From Neorhizobium petrolearium (lineage in GTDB: Bacteria > Pseudomonadota > Alphaproteobacteria > Rhizobiales > Rhizobiaceae), in the NCBI RefSeq assembly GCF_017873175.1, contig NZ_JAGGJW010000001.1:496001-560000 (forward strand): DNA of 64,000 nt. The letters are read 5' to 3'. The notes beneath the pieces are model-generated. The model saw only the letters and a list, made by a program, of their open reading frames with translations, was not told the origin of the DNA and ran no database searches. The translations under genes and the position numbers were made by a program. Shown here piece by piece: positions 57,853 to 64,000 of this stretch. Position 1 is the first letter of the stretch; each line of letters opens with the position of its first letter.

Positions 57853-58500
57853 ATGTTCGTGACCTCGGCACATGCGCAGACCGCGCCGGCCGCTCCTGAA
57901 ACGCCTGCAGCGCCGGGCACCGCCCCTGCGGGCGACACGTATGCCGCGCCGGCTGGCGAAGTGCATACCGAAACCGGCGTCGCCCATGAAGGCGAGCACG
58001 GTGGCGGAACCTTCCCGCCCTTCGACGCGACCTATTTCCCGTCGCAGATCCTCTGGCTCGTCATCACCTTCGGCCTCTTCTATCTCCTGATGAAGAAGGT
58101 CATCGTTCCGCGCGTCGGCGGCATTCTCGAACACCGCCATGACCGGATCGCCCAGGACCTCGACGAGGCCGCCCGCCTGAAGGCGGAAGCGGATGCTGCC
58201 GTCGAGACCTATGAAAAGGAACTGGCCGCCGCCCGTTCCAAGGGCCATTCGATTGCCGAAACCGCCCGCGAAGCCGCCAAGGCGAAGGCTGCTGCCGATC
58301 GTGCTGCGATCGAGGCCGAATTGGCTCAGAAGCTTGCGGTGGCCGAAACCCGTATCGGAGAGATCAAGGCGAAGGCTTTTGCCCAGGTAGGCCAGATCGC
58401 CGAAGAAACCGCGTCTGCCATCGTCGATCAGCTGATCGGCGCCAAGGCAACCGGCGATGACATCAAGGCTGCGGTTGCAGCCGTGAAGACGGAGGCCTGA
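57853..58500 (+). CDS. atpF': ATP synthase F0 subunit b'
   Basis: 215 aa from ATG 57853, the third of GTG-ATG-ATG behind GGAGG; spacing favours the last. It starts with a signal-like Ala/Pro-rich stretch, then one transmembrane helix ([15 protein letters not shown]) and a long Ala/Glu/Lys coiled coil. b' pairs with b as the peripheral stalk, typical of alphaproteobacteria and photosynthetic bacteria. Confidence 0.93.
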   Translation: MFVTSAHAQTAPAAPETPAAPGTAPAGDTYAAPAGEVHTETGVAHEGEHGGGTFPPFDATYFPSQILWLVITFGLFYLLMKKVIVPRVGGILEHRHDRIAQDLDEAARLKAEADAAVETYEKELAAARSKGHSIAETAREAAKAKAAADRAAIEAELAQKLAVAETRIGEIKAKAFAQVGQIAEETASAIVDQLIGAKATGDDIKAAVAAVKTEA

Positions 58501-58504
58501 TCCG

Positions 58505-58990
58505 ATGGCATTCGATGCAACATTTTTTGCGTTTGTCGGTCTCGTCCTCTTCCTGGCTCTGATCGTCTATCTCAAAGTGCCGGGCATGATGGCGAAGTCG
58601 CTCGACGAGCGGGCCGAAAACATCCGCAAGGAACTCGACGAGGCCAAGCGTCTGCGTGACGAGGCCCAGCTATTGCTTGCCGAATACCAGCGCAAGCGCA
58701 AGGAAGCCGAAGCGGATGCCGCTCATATCGTCGCTGCTGCCGAGCGTGAAGCTGCAGCTCTGACGGCGGAAGCCAGGCAGAAGACGGAGGAGTTTGTCAC
58801 TCGCCGCAATGCGCTTTCCGAGCAGAAGATCAAGCAGGCCGAGGCTGACGCGATCGGCGCCGTGCGCGCTGCCGCTGTCGATCTCGCGATCGCCGCTGCC
58901 GAAAGCGTCATTGCCAAGAAGGCGGACACCGCCACCCGGGATGCACTCTTCCAGGATGCCGTCGGCAAGGTGCAGTCGCGATTGAACTGA
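58505..58990 (+). CDS. atpF: ATP synthase F0 subunit b
   Basis: 161 aa. One N-terminal transmembrane helix (FFAFVGLVLFLALIVYL), then coiled coil (ERAENIRKELDEAKRLRDEAQ). Starts 4 bp after atpF'. Last gene of the F0 operon; a terminator follows. F1 genes must lie elsewhere, as usual in this group. Confidence 0.94.
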   Translation: MAFDATFFAFVGLVLFLALIVYLKVPGMMAKSLDERAENIRKELDEAKRLRDEAQLLLAEYQRKRKEAEADAAHIVAAAEREAAALTAEARQKTEEFVTRRNALSEQKIKQAEADAIGAVRAAAVDLAIAAAESVIAKKADTATRDALFQDAVGKVQSRLN

Positions 58991-59013
58991 TTCCGATTTT
59001 CATCGAACATCTG

Positions 59014-59051
59014 AAGCCTCCGAAGCGCTGAGCTCCGGAGGCTTTTCTTTT
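59014..59051 (+). terminator. Terminator of the F0 operon
   Basis: AAGCCTCCG / CGGAGGCTT, 9-bp perfect stem with a 13-nt loop, followed by TTTTCTTTT, 23 bp past the atpF stop. Confidence 0.9.
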
Positions 59052-59102
59052 GCCGCCATCGCGTTCGCTGCAGCGAAGCGAGGCAAGGTTCGGAGACGGC
59101 CA

Positions 59103-59741
59103 ATGCGGAAGCCAACACTGTTCGGTGCCGGTTATAGTGTCTATGTGCGTGCGGCGCGGCTGACGCTCTTCGAGAAGGGCGTTGACTACGAACTGGTGCC
59201 GGTTGACGTCTTCGCGACGGGTGGCCCGCCCGCCACCTATCTGGAAAGGCAGCCTTTCGGGCGTATTCCTGCCTTCGAGCACGGCGGCTTCGCACTCTAT
59301 GAGACCGGCGCCATCACCAGATATGTGGAAGAAGCTTTCGAGGGGCCTGCTCTCCAGCCCGGCGATCCCCGCACCCGGGCGCGGATGAACCAGATCATCA
59401 GCATCGCAGATGGTTATCTCTACGCGACTCTCGTCTGGGGCATTTATGTCGAGCAGGTCTCGAAGCCCCTGAGCGGCAGGCAGACGGAGATTGCCAAGCT
59501 GCAGCCAGCACTCGATCGGGCGCCGACCTGTCTGCGGGCGCTCAGTGATCTGATGGTGAATGGCCCATGGCTATGCGGAAGCGCCCTCAGCCTCGCCGAC
59601 CTCCATGTCGCGCCGATGATCGACTATTTCCTCAAGGCACCGGTCGCTTCGGACATGATGGCCGAGAATCCGGCGGTCTTTGCGTGGTGGGAACGGATGG
59701 CGAATCGCCCGAGCATGCGAGCGACGGACCCGACGAGTTGA
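59103..59741 (+). CDS. Glutathione S-transferase family protein
   Basis: 212 aa. The N-terminal thioredoxin-like domain has the pattern GAGYSVYVRAARLTLFEKGVDYEL and the cis-Pro region QPFGRIPAFEHG; YETGAITRYVEE is the glutathione-binding segment. An all-helical C-terminal domain follows. Detoxification or thiol transfer, substrate unknown. Confidence 0.88.
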   Translation: MRKPTLFGAGYSVYVRAARLTLFEKGVDYELVPVDVFATGGPPATYLERQPFGRIPAFEHGGFALYETGAITRYVEEAFEGPALQPGDPRTRARMNQIISIADGYLYATLVWGIYVEQVSKPLSGRQTEIAKLQPALDRAPTCLRALSDLMVNGPWLCGSALSLADLHVAPMIDYFLKAPVASDMMAENPAVFAWWERMANRPSMRATDPTS

Positions 59742-59777
59742 TGCTCGGCGCCAGCGGGCGAAAGCTGGCCTCGGCGG

Positions 59778-60446
59778 TCAACCCTCCGGCAGTTCGTCTT
59801 TCCGAAGCGGCCGGAAACTCATCCGGTGCAGGCGGCAGGGGCCATGCATCTCGATGCCGGCACGATGCTGCGGCGTGGCATAGCCCGCGTGATTGGCAAA
59901 GCCGTAGGCGGGGAATACATGGTGGGCGCGAGCCATCATCCGGTCTCGCGTGACCTTGGCGATGATCGAGGCGGCGGCGATCGAAACGGAGCGTGCATCG
60001 CCCTGGATGACCGCCTTGCCGGGGCAGCAAAGGCCCGCGGGCACGTCGCGGCCATCGGCCAGCACATAGGCCGGGGTTATGGCAAGACCGGCTATCGCCC
60101 GGCGCATGGCATCGAGGCTGGCGCGCAGAATATTGCGCTCGTCGATATGGCGGGGGCCGGAAGCGGCAAGCGAGACCTCGGATGTGGCCATGATCGCCTC
60201 GAACAGCACTTCCCGCTGGGCGGCGGTGAGCTGCTTGGAATCGTTGAGACCGTCCGGGATGTTGTTCGGATCGAGAATCACGGCAGCCGCGACGACGGGG
60301 CCGGCTAGCGGCCCGCGCCCGGCCTCGTCGGTGCCGGCGACCGGCCAAAGGCCGGCCTTGCCTGCCAGAAGTTCCAGGCTGAAGTCCGGAACGAGCGGCA
60401 CTTCTTCGAAAAGCATCGGAGAATCGGGTGACGTGCGAGGCAACAT
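59778..60446 (-). CDS. rnhB: Ribonuclease HII
   Basis: 222 aa from [10 protein letters not shown] with GAGGT upstream; a start at 60416 (MLFEE) is an alternative. Catalytic DEDD residues are visible: [17 protein letters not shown] (Asp-Glu), LNDSKQLT, and the conserved Asp in ADGRDVP, with [10 protein letters not shown] later. It cleaves RNA in RNA-DNA hybrids and single ribonucleotides. Confidence 0.94.
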   Translation of the reverse strand: MLPRTSPDSPMLFEEVPLVPDFSLELLAGKAGLWPVAGTDEAGRGPLAGPVVAAAVILDPNNIPDGLNDSKQLTAAQREVLFEAIMATSEVSLAASGPRHIDERNILRASLDAMRRAIAGLAITPAYVLADGRDVPAGLCCPGKAVIQGDARSVSIAAASIIAKVTRDRMMARAHHVFPAYGFANHAGYATPQHRAGIEMHGPCRLHRMSFRPLRKDELPEG

Positions 60447-60615
60447 GGCGGCAACCTCGCACGCCGACCCGATCTCCTGCAACCCCGGACAAGCGATGCG
60501 GCGTCGCTATCCACCGGGGCGGCGGTGGAACCGGGGAGATTCCGGCACGCAATGGAAGCGGGGAAGGTGCCGGAAAGAGAAAATCAAAAAATCGCAGGCT
60601 TCAAGCCTGTCATGC

Positions 60616-61773
60616 CTAAAGCAGCGAAAGCTGGATGCCGCCTCCGTCCGGCCGGATAAAAATGTCATCGCGCAAAGGCAGGCCGCGGCGCACCATGCCG
60701 AGCCGCTTCACCGCCATCTCGAAGCGGCGGCCGATCTGCCATGCATAGGGGCCGGCACCCTTCATCCGCTTGCCCCACTCGGCGTCATAGTCCTTGCCGC
60801 CGCGCATCGAGCGGATCAGCGACATCACGTGCCGGTAGCGGTTCGGATAGTTCTGCAGAAGCCAGTCACGGAAGAGCGGGCTCACCTCCAGCGGCAGGCG
60901 GAGCAGAACATAGCTTGCTTCGGCTGCTCCTGCCGCATGGCCGGCTTCCAGAATGCGCTCGATCTCGTGATCAGTAAGCGCCGGGATCACGGGCGCCACC
61001 ATGACCGCCGTTGGAATGCCGGCATCGGTCAGCGCCTTGATGGCGGTAAGACGCTTGGGAGGGGTCGAGGCGCGCGGCTCCATGGTGCGGGCCAGCTTGC
61101 GGTCGAGCGTCGTGACGGAAATGCCGACCTTGGCAAGCCCTTTCGAAGCCATTTCGGAAAGGATGTCGATATCGCGGGTGATCAGTGCCGATTTCGTCAC
61201 GATAGCGACGGGATGGTTGGCCTTGTTCAGCACTTCGAGAATCTGCCGCATGATGCGCCATTCCCGCTCGATCGGCTGATAGGGATCGGTATTCGTACCG
61301 ATCGCGATCGCCCGCACCTTGTAATCGGGCTTGCTGAGTTCCCTCTCGAGCAGCTTCGGCACGTCAGGCTTGACGAACAGCTTCGATTCGAAATCGAGCC
61401 CTGGCGAGAGACCCATATAGCTGTGGGTCGGGCGCGCGAAACAATAGATGCAACCGTGCTCGCAGCCGCGATAGGGATTGATTGAACGGTCGAAGGAGAG
61501 ATCGGGTGAGTCGTTGCGAGTGATTGCCGTACGCGGCTTTTCCACCTGCACCTCGGTCTTGAACGGTTCCAGTTCCTCGATCGTCTGCCAGCCGTCGTCG
61601 AAAACCTCACGGCGCTCCTCCTCGAAGCGGCCGCTCGGATTCAAGCCCGCGCCGCGCCCGCGCCGACGGTCGACCTCTACCCTGAGGCCGGAGGACTTCA
61701 CCAGCGCATCGGCAATATCCGCCGTATGGGCAGGCGCAAAGGCAGCCTGCCGCAGATGGGACAGCTCGTTCAT
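60616..61773 (-). CDS. Radical SAM protein, PA0069/SplB-like family
   Basis: 385 aa from MNELSHLRQ, with AGGAG 8 nt upstream; the open frame extends 64 codons further without support. The radical SAM cluster is CEHGCIYC (CxxxCxxC, near residue 106), followed by FARPTHSYMGLSPG. NPYRG before the cluster and GTNTDPYQPIERE after it are typical of this SplB-related group. Function is unknown; homologues have been linked to DNA repair or modification by name only. Confidence 0.85.
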   Translation of the reverse strand: MNELSHLRQAAFAPAHTADIADALVKSSGLRVEVDRRRGRGAGLNPSGRFEEERREVFDDGWQTIEELEPFKTEVQVEKPRTAITRNDSPDLSFDRSINPYRGCEHGCIYCFARPTHSYMGLSPGLDFESKLFVKPDVPKLLERELSKPDYKVRAIAIGTNTDPYQPIEREWRIMRQILEVLNKANHPVAIVTKSALITRDIDILSEMASKGLAKVGISVTTLDRKLARTMEPRASTPPKRLTAIKALTDAGIPTAVMVAPVIPALTDHEIERILEAGHAAGAAEASYVLLRLPLEVSPLFRDWLLQNYPNRYRHVMSLIRSMRGGKDYDAEWGKRMKGAGPYAWQIGRRFEMAVKRLGMVRRGLPLRDDIFIRPDGGGIQLSLL

Positions 61774-61894
61774 CGGACGCTCCTGAAGGGGAAATTCCCC
61801 GTTCGTGATGATTAAATTCCTAACGGCAAAACGAGAACATTGCAAGAACAAATTTTGAAAACGGTTTCTGGCATTCCCTGTTGCAATGCGGTAA

Positions 61895-62422
61895 ATGTCA
61901 GGAATGCTGACTGTCATCATGGAATGCCGCGACCAGGAATCGGAGCTGGCGCAGACGCTCTCCATTCTTGTTTCCGCCGCGGTGGAAGGGCTTGTAAGCG
62001 ATGTGGTGGTGCTCGATCACGGCTCGCGGGATGGAACCTCCCACGTCGCCGATGCGGCCGGCTGCCGTTTCCACACCCATTGGGAGATTAAGGACATCCT
62101 GCGCGGCGCGCGGGGGGAGTGGCTGCTTCTGGTGGAGCCGGGCGCGCGGCTGCAGGCCGGCTGGATCGACGAGGTGATGGAATATATCGCGCTCAACAAG
62201 CAGCCGGCCCGATTCGCACCGTCGCGAACCTATCGGCGGCCGTTCTTCAAGCGCATCGGGCGTGCGGTGCCGCCCCTGGAATACGGCCTGCTTTTGCCGA
62301 AACGACAGGCGATCGCGCTCGCCAAGTCCGGCATGGACCTGGAAGCGCTCGCCAGGGGGCAGAAGGCCTCGAAGCTCGTCAGCGAGATGATCCCTGCCTG
62401 GGTGGCCGCGTCAGCCCGCTGA
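61895..62422 (+). CDS. Short glycosyltransferase family 2-like protein
   Basis: 175 aa starting MSGMLTVIMECR. The first 90 residues resemble a GT-A nucleotide-sugar domain: TVIMECRDQESELAQTLSIL, VVVLDHGSRDGTSHVAD and WLLLVEPGARL (where DxD would stand). The catalytic second half is much shorter than in normal GT2 enzymes (230+ aa), and the DxD is VEPGA here, so activity is doubtful. A short form of this kind may be conserved in rhizobia. Confidence 0.62.
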   Translation: MSGMLTVIMECRDQESELAQTLSILVSAAVEGLVSDVVVLDHGSRDGTSHVADAAGCRFHTHWEIKDILRGARGEWLLLVEPGARLQAGWIDEVMEYIALNKQPARFAPSRTYRRPFFKRIGRAVPPLEYGLLLPKRQAIALAKSGMDLEALARGQKASKLVSEMIPAWVAASAR

Positions 62423-62423
62423 C

Positions 62424-62975
62424 TTATTTTCCGGCGCCCCGCCTCAAATGCTCGTCGAGCCGCGGCATGATTTCGATGAAATTGCAGGGCATGTGGCGAT
62501 AGTCGAGCTGTGCCTTCAATATGCCATCCCAGGCATCCTTGCAGGCGCCCGGCGAGCCCGGCAGCACGAAGATGAAGGTTGCATTGGCGACGCCGCCCGT
62601 CGCCCGCGACTGGATCGTCGAGGTGCCGATCTTGTCGTAGGAGATACGGTGGAAGACTTCGGAAAAACCGTCCATCCGTTTTTCAAAGAGGGGTTCGAGC
62701 GCTTCCGGCGTCACGTCGCGGCCGGTGAAGCCCGTGCCGCCGGTGGTGATCACCACGTCGATCTCCGGATCGAGCGTCCATTCCCGAACCTGTTGAGCGA
62801 TCCGTTCCTTATCGTCGGACACGATGGCGCGGGCCTTGAGCTGATGGCCTGCCTCGGCAATCCTGGCAACGAGCGTGTCGCCCGACTTGTCGCTCTCCGG
62901 GGTGCGCGTATCGGAAACGGTCAGCACTGCAATGCCGACGGGAATGAAGTTGCGTGTTTCGTCTATCCGGTTCAT
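62424..62975 (-). CDS. moaB: Molybdenum cofactor biosynthesis protein B
   Basis: 183 aa. The MoaB/MogA fold is shown by VGIAVLTVSDTRTPESDKSG, VVITTGGTGFTGRDVTPEAL and LPGSPGACKDAW. It adenylates molybdopterin or assists molybdenum insertion. It overlaps the upstream ispE by 4 bp, a common pair in Rhizobiales. Confidence 0.92.
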   Translation of the reverse strand: MNRIDETRNFIPVGIAVLTVSDTRTPESDKSGDTLVARIAEAGHQLKARAIVSDDKERIAQQVREWTLDPEIDVVITTGGTGFTGRDVTPEALEPLFEKRMDGFSEVFHRISYDKIGTSTIQSRATGGVANATFIFVLPGSPGACKDAWDGILKAQLDYRHMPCNFIEIMPRLDEHLRRGAGK

Positions 62976-63889
62976 GGCTCTGTACCGATGGTCTGCACGG
63001 CCTGAAAATACCAGTCCGGCTTCTGCTCGTTAAGGCTGTCCACTGCTTTTCGGGCTGTTTCGAGGGAAGGAAATATCCCGAAACAGGTCGCGCCCGAACC
63101 GGACATGCGCGTCAGCATGGCCCCTTCGGCGCCGATCATGTTGGAGATCTGATCGATCTCGCGCACAAGCGAGCGGGCCGGTGGTTCGAGGTCGTTGCGT
63201 AACGTTTTGAGGAAAGGCACCCAGTCGTCGTCACGTGCGCCAATCGACGGGTTGTCCTTGCGAAGCAGGCGCCGGAAGATATCCGGCGTCGAAACGCCAA
63301 TGAGCGGATTGCCGAGCACAAGTGGCAGCGAGGGCAGGGTAGGCAGCGCGGCGAGTTCTTCACCAATGCCCCTGGCCATCAGGGCCTCGCCCTTGAGGCA
63401 CATGGGCACGTCGGCGCCGAGGAACAGACACAGCGCGATAAGTTCCGGCTCCGGCAGGCTTGCCTCCCAAAAACGTAGGAGCCCGCGCAGCGTGGCAGCT
63501 GCATCTGCCGAGCCACCACCGATCCCGGCCGCGACGGGCAGGTTCTTTTCGAGATGGATGGCGACGGGCGTCGTTGAAATGCCCCGATCCGCGAGCGTCC
63601 GGCGCAAGAGGTCGCGCGCTTGCGGCACCAGGTTCCCGTCCCCTTCCGCCGCATCGGTCGGCACGAAATGGGCGAACCGGCCCGAGACGATGAAGTCGTC
63701 GGCTTCCGCCGCGGTAAAGCTCAGCACGTCGCCCCTGTCGGCGAAAGTTACGATGCTTTCCAGCAGATGATAGCCGTCGGCCCTCTGTCCGGTCACGTGC
63801 AGGGCGAGGTTGATCTTGGCAGGCGCCATTTCAAAAAGGCCCGCCTCGCCGGCAGGCCCGTTTTCGGGAAACATGTTGTCGATCGGCAT
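62972..63889 (-). CDS. ispE: 4-diphosphocytidyl-2-C-methyl-D-erythritol kinase
   Basis: 305 aa, GHMP kinase. PAKINLALHVTGQRADGYH is the IspE N-terminal signature and LPVAAGIGGGSADAAATLRG is the ATP-binding loop; MSGSGATCFGIF is motif 3. It phosphorylates CDP-methylerythritol in the MEP isoprenoid pathway. Couples to moaB by an ATGA overlap. Confidence 0.95.
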   Translation of the reverse strand: MPIDNMFPENGPAGEAGLFEMAPAKINLALHVTGQRADGYHLLESIVTFADRGDVLSFTAAEADDFIVSGRFAHFVPTDAAEGDGNLVPQARDLLRRTLADRGISTTPVAIHLEKNLPVAAGIGGGSADAAATLRGLLRFWEASLPEPELIALCLFLGADVPMCLKGEALMARGIGEELAALPTLPSLPLVLGNPLIGVSTPDIFRRLLRKDNPSIGARDDDWVPFLKTLRNDLEPPARSLVREIDQISNMIGAEGAMLTRMSGSGATCFGIFPSLETARKAVDSLNEQKPDWYFQAVQTIGTEP

Positions 63890-63895
63890 GAAGCG

Positions 63896-64000
63896 TCAGG
63901 ATTTCTTGTCGGGATTTGCCGGTGCGGGCGGCGGCGGAGCTGCAGGCTCGGTCGGGCTGCGATCGGCAGTGGTCGCGTTCGGATCGAGCGGTGGGAGGCC
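63896..64000 (-). CDS. C-terminal end of a gene entering from the right (Pro/Ala-rich tail)
   Basis: Open minus-strand frame from the window edge to TGA at 63898-63896, 34 codons. The tail is Pro/Ala-rich (EPAAPPPPAPANPDKKS). It lies 6 bp upstream of ispE in the same direction. In related genomes a tetratricopeptide-repeat protein is often found here, but only the tail is visible and no family can be shown. Confidence 0.6.
   Translation of the reverse strand, partial: GLPPLDPNATTADRSPTEPAAPPPPAPANPDKKS

Overview
This is ordinary chromosomal core DNA from a GC-rich alphaproteobacterium, most likely a member of the Rhizobiales/Rhizobiaceae (Rhizobium, Agrobacterium or a relative). The signs are: a split F0 operon (atpI-atpB-atpE-atpF'-atpF) without the F1 genes; a hisS-hisZ-hisG operon with short-form HisG; the waaA / HAD / lpxK / DUF2093 / mutL neighbourhood together with a DUF4170 protein; a CIRCE-controlled groES-groEL pair; and an outer-membrane barrel resembling the rhizobial lipid A oxidase LpxQ. 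I saw no insertion sequence, prophage, CRISPR array, tRNA or rRNA. Genes are dense on both strands and many form short overlapping operons.

Layout. 1-2.1 kb: end of glycolate oxidase (glcE, glcF). 2.1-4.7 kb: outer-membrane barrel and two L,D-transpeptidases. 4.8-7.9 kb: tag, a HAD hydrolase, a DUF305 protein with a His-rich partner, and an unknown Rossmann-like protein. 8-11.5 kb: hisS-hisZ-hisG. 11.5-14.2 kb: a GFA-fold protein, a DoxX protein and a CPA1 antiporter. 14.3-16.1 kb: a second-type methionyl-tRNA synthetase behind an apparent methionine leader-peptide attenuator. 16.2-18.3 kb: groEL-groES. 18.5-22.2 kb: a HAD protein, ribF, and a TetR regulator divergent from a Tat-exported metallo-beta-lactamase-fold protein. 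22.3-25.4 kb: ileS with an isoleucine-rich leader ORF. 25.5-29.4 kb: lipoprotein, tadA, rluB with a long disordered tail, rsmD. 29.4-36 kb: patatin, flavodoxin-fold oxidoreductase/TetR pair, Kef-type antiporter, PmbA, an inositol-monophosphatase-family protein, DUF4170. 36.2-41.5 kb: Kdo transferase, HAD, lpxK, DUF2093, mutL. 41.9-45 kb: a PAS/REC signalling protein and a GGDEF-EAL protein. 45.1-48.9 kb: an Old-Yellow-Enzyme-type dehydrogenase, a PRC-barrel protein and an SMP-30 protein. 49.3-54.7 kb: LuxR-type regulator, apbC, CorA-type transporter, kup. 54.8-64 kb: SleB-type cell-wall hydrolase, F0 operon, GST, rnhB, radical SAM protein, a short glycosyltransferase-like protein, moaB, ispE and the edge of a further gene.

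The most interesting signals are regulatory. Upstream of the metG paralogue (minus strand, about 15,888-16,055) is a complete trp/his-style attenuator. It has a 26-codon leader ORF with three consecutive Met codons, then segments that can fold as 1:2, 2:3 or 3:4, where 3:4 is a terminator with a six-T run. A promoter is placed so that the leader ORF would be nearly leaderless. Upstream of ileS (plus strand, 22,308-22,420) is a 20-codon leader ORF with four Ile codons in five positions (one the rare ATA), followed by mutually exclusive hairpins. Two aminoacyl-tRNA synthetase genes therefore seem to sense charging of their own cognate tRNA through ribosome stalling. I do not know of a description of either element, but I could not search. 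Secondary points are stretches of unusual codon use inside hisS and ileS, a LuxR regulator lacking the usual acyl-homoserine-lactone ligands, an ApbC lacking its CxxC, and clear operator-like palindromes at two TetR loci.
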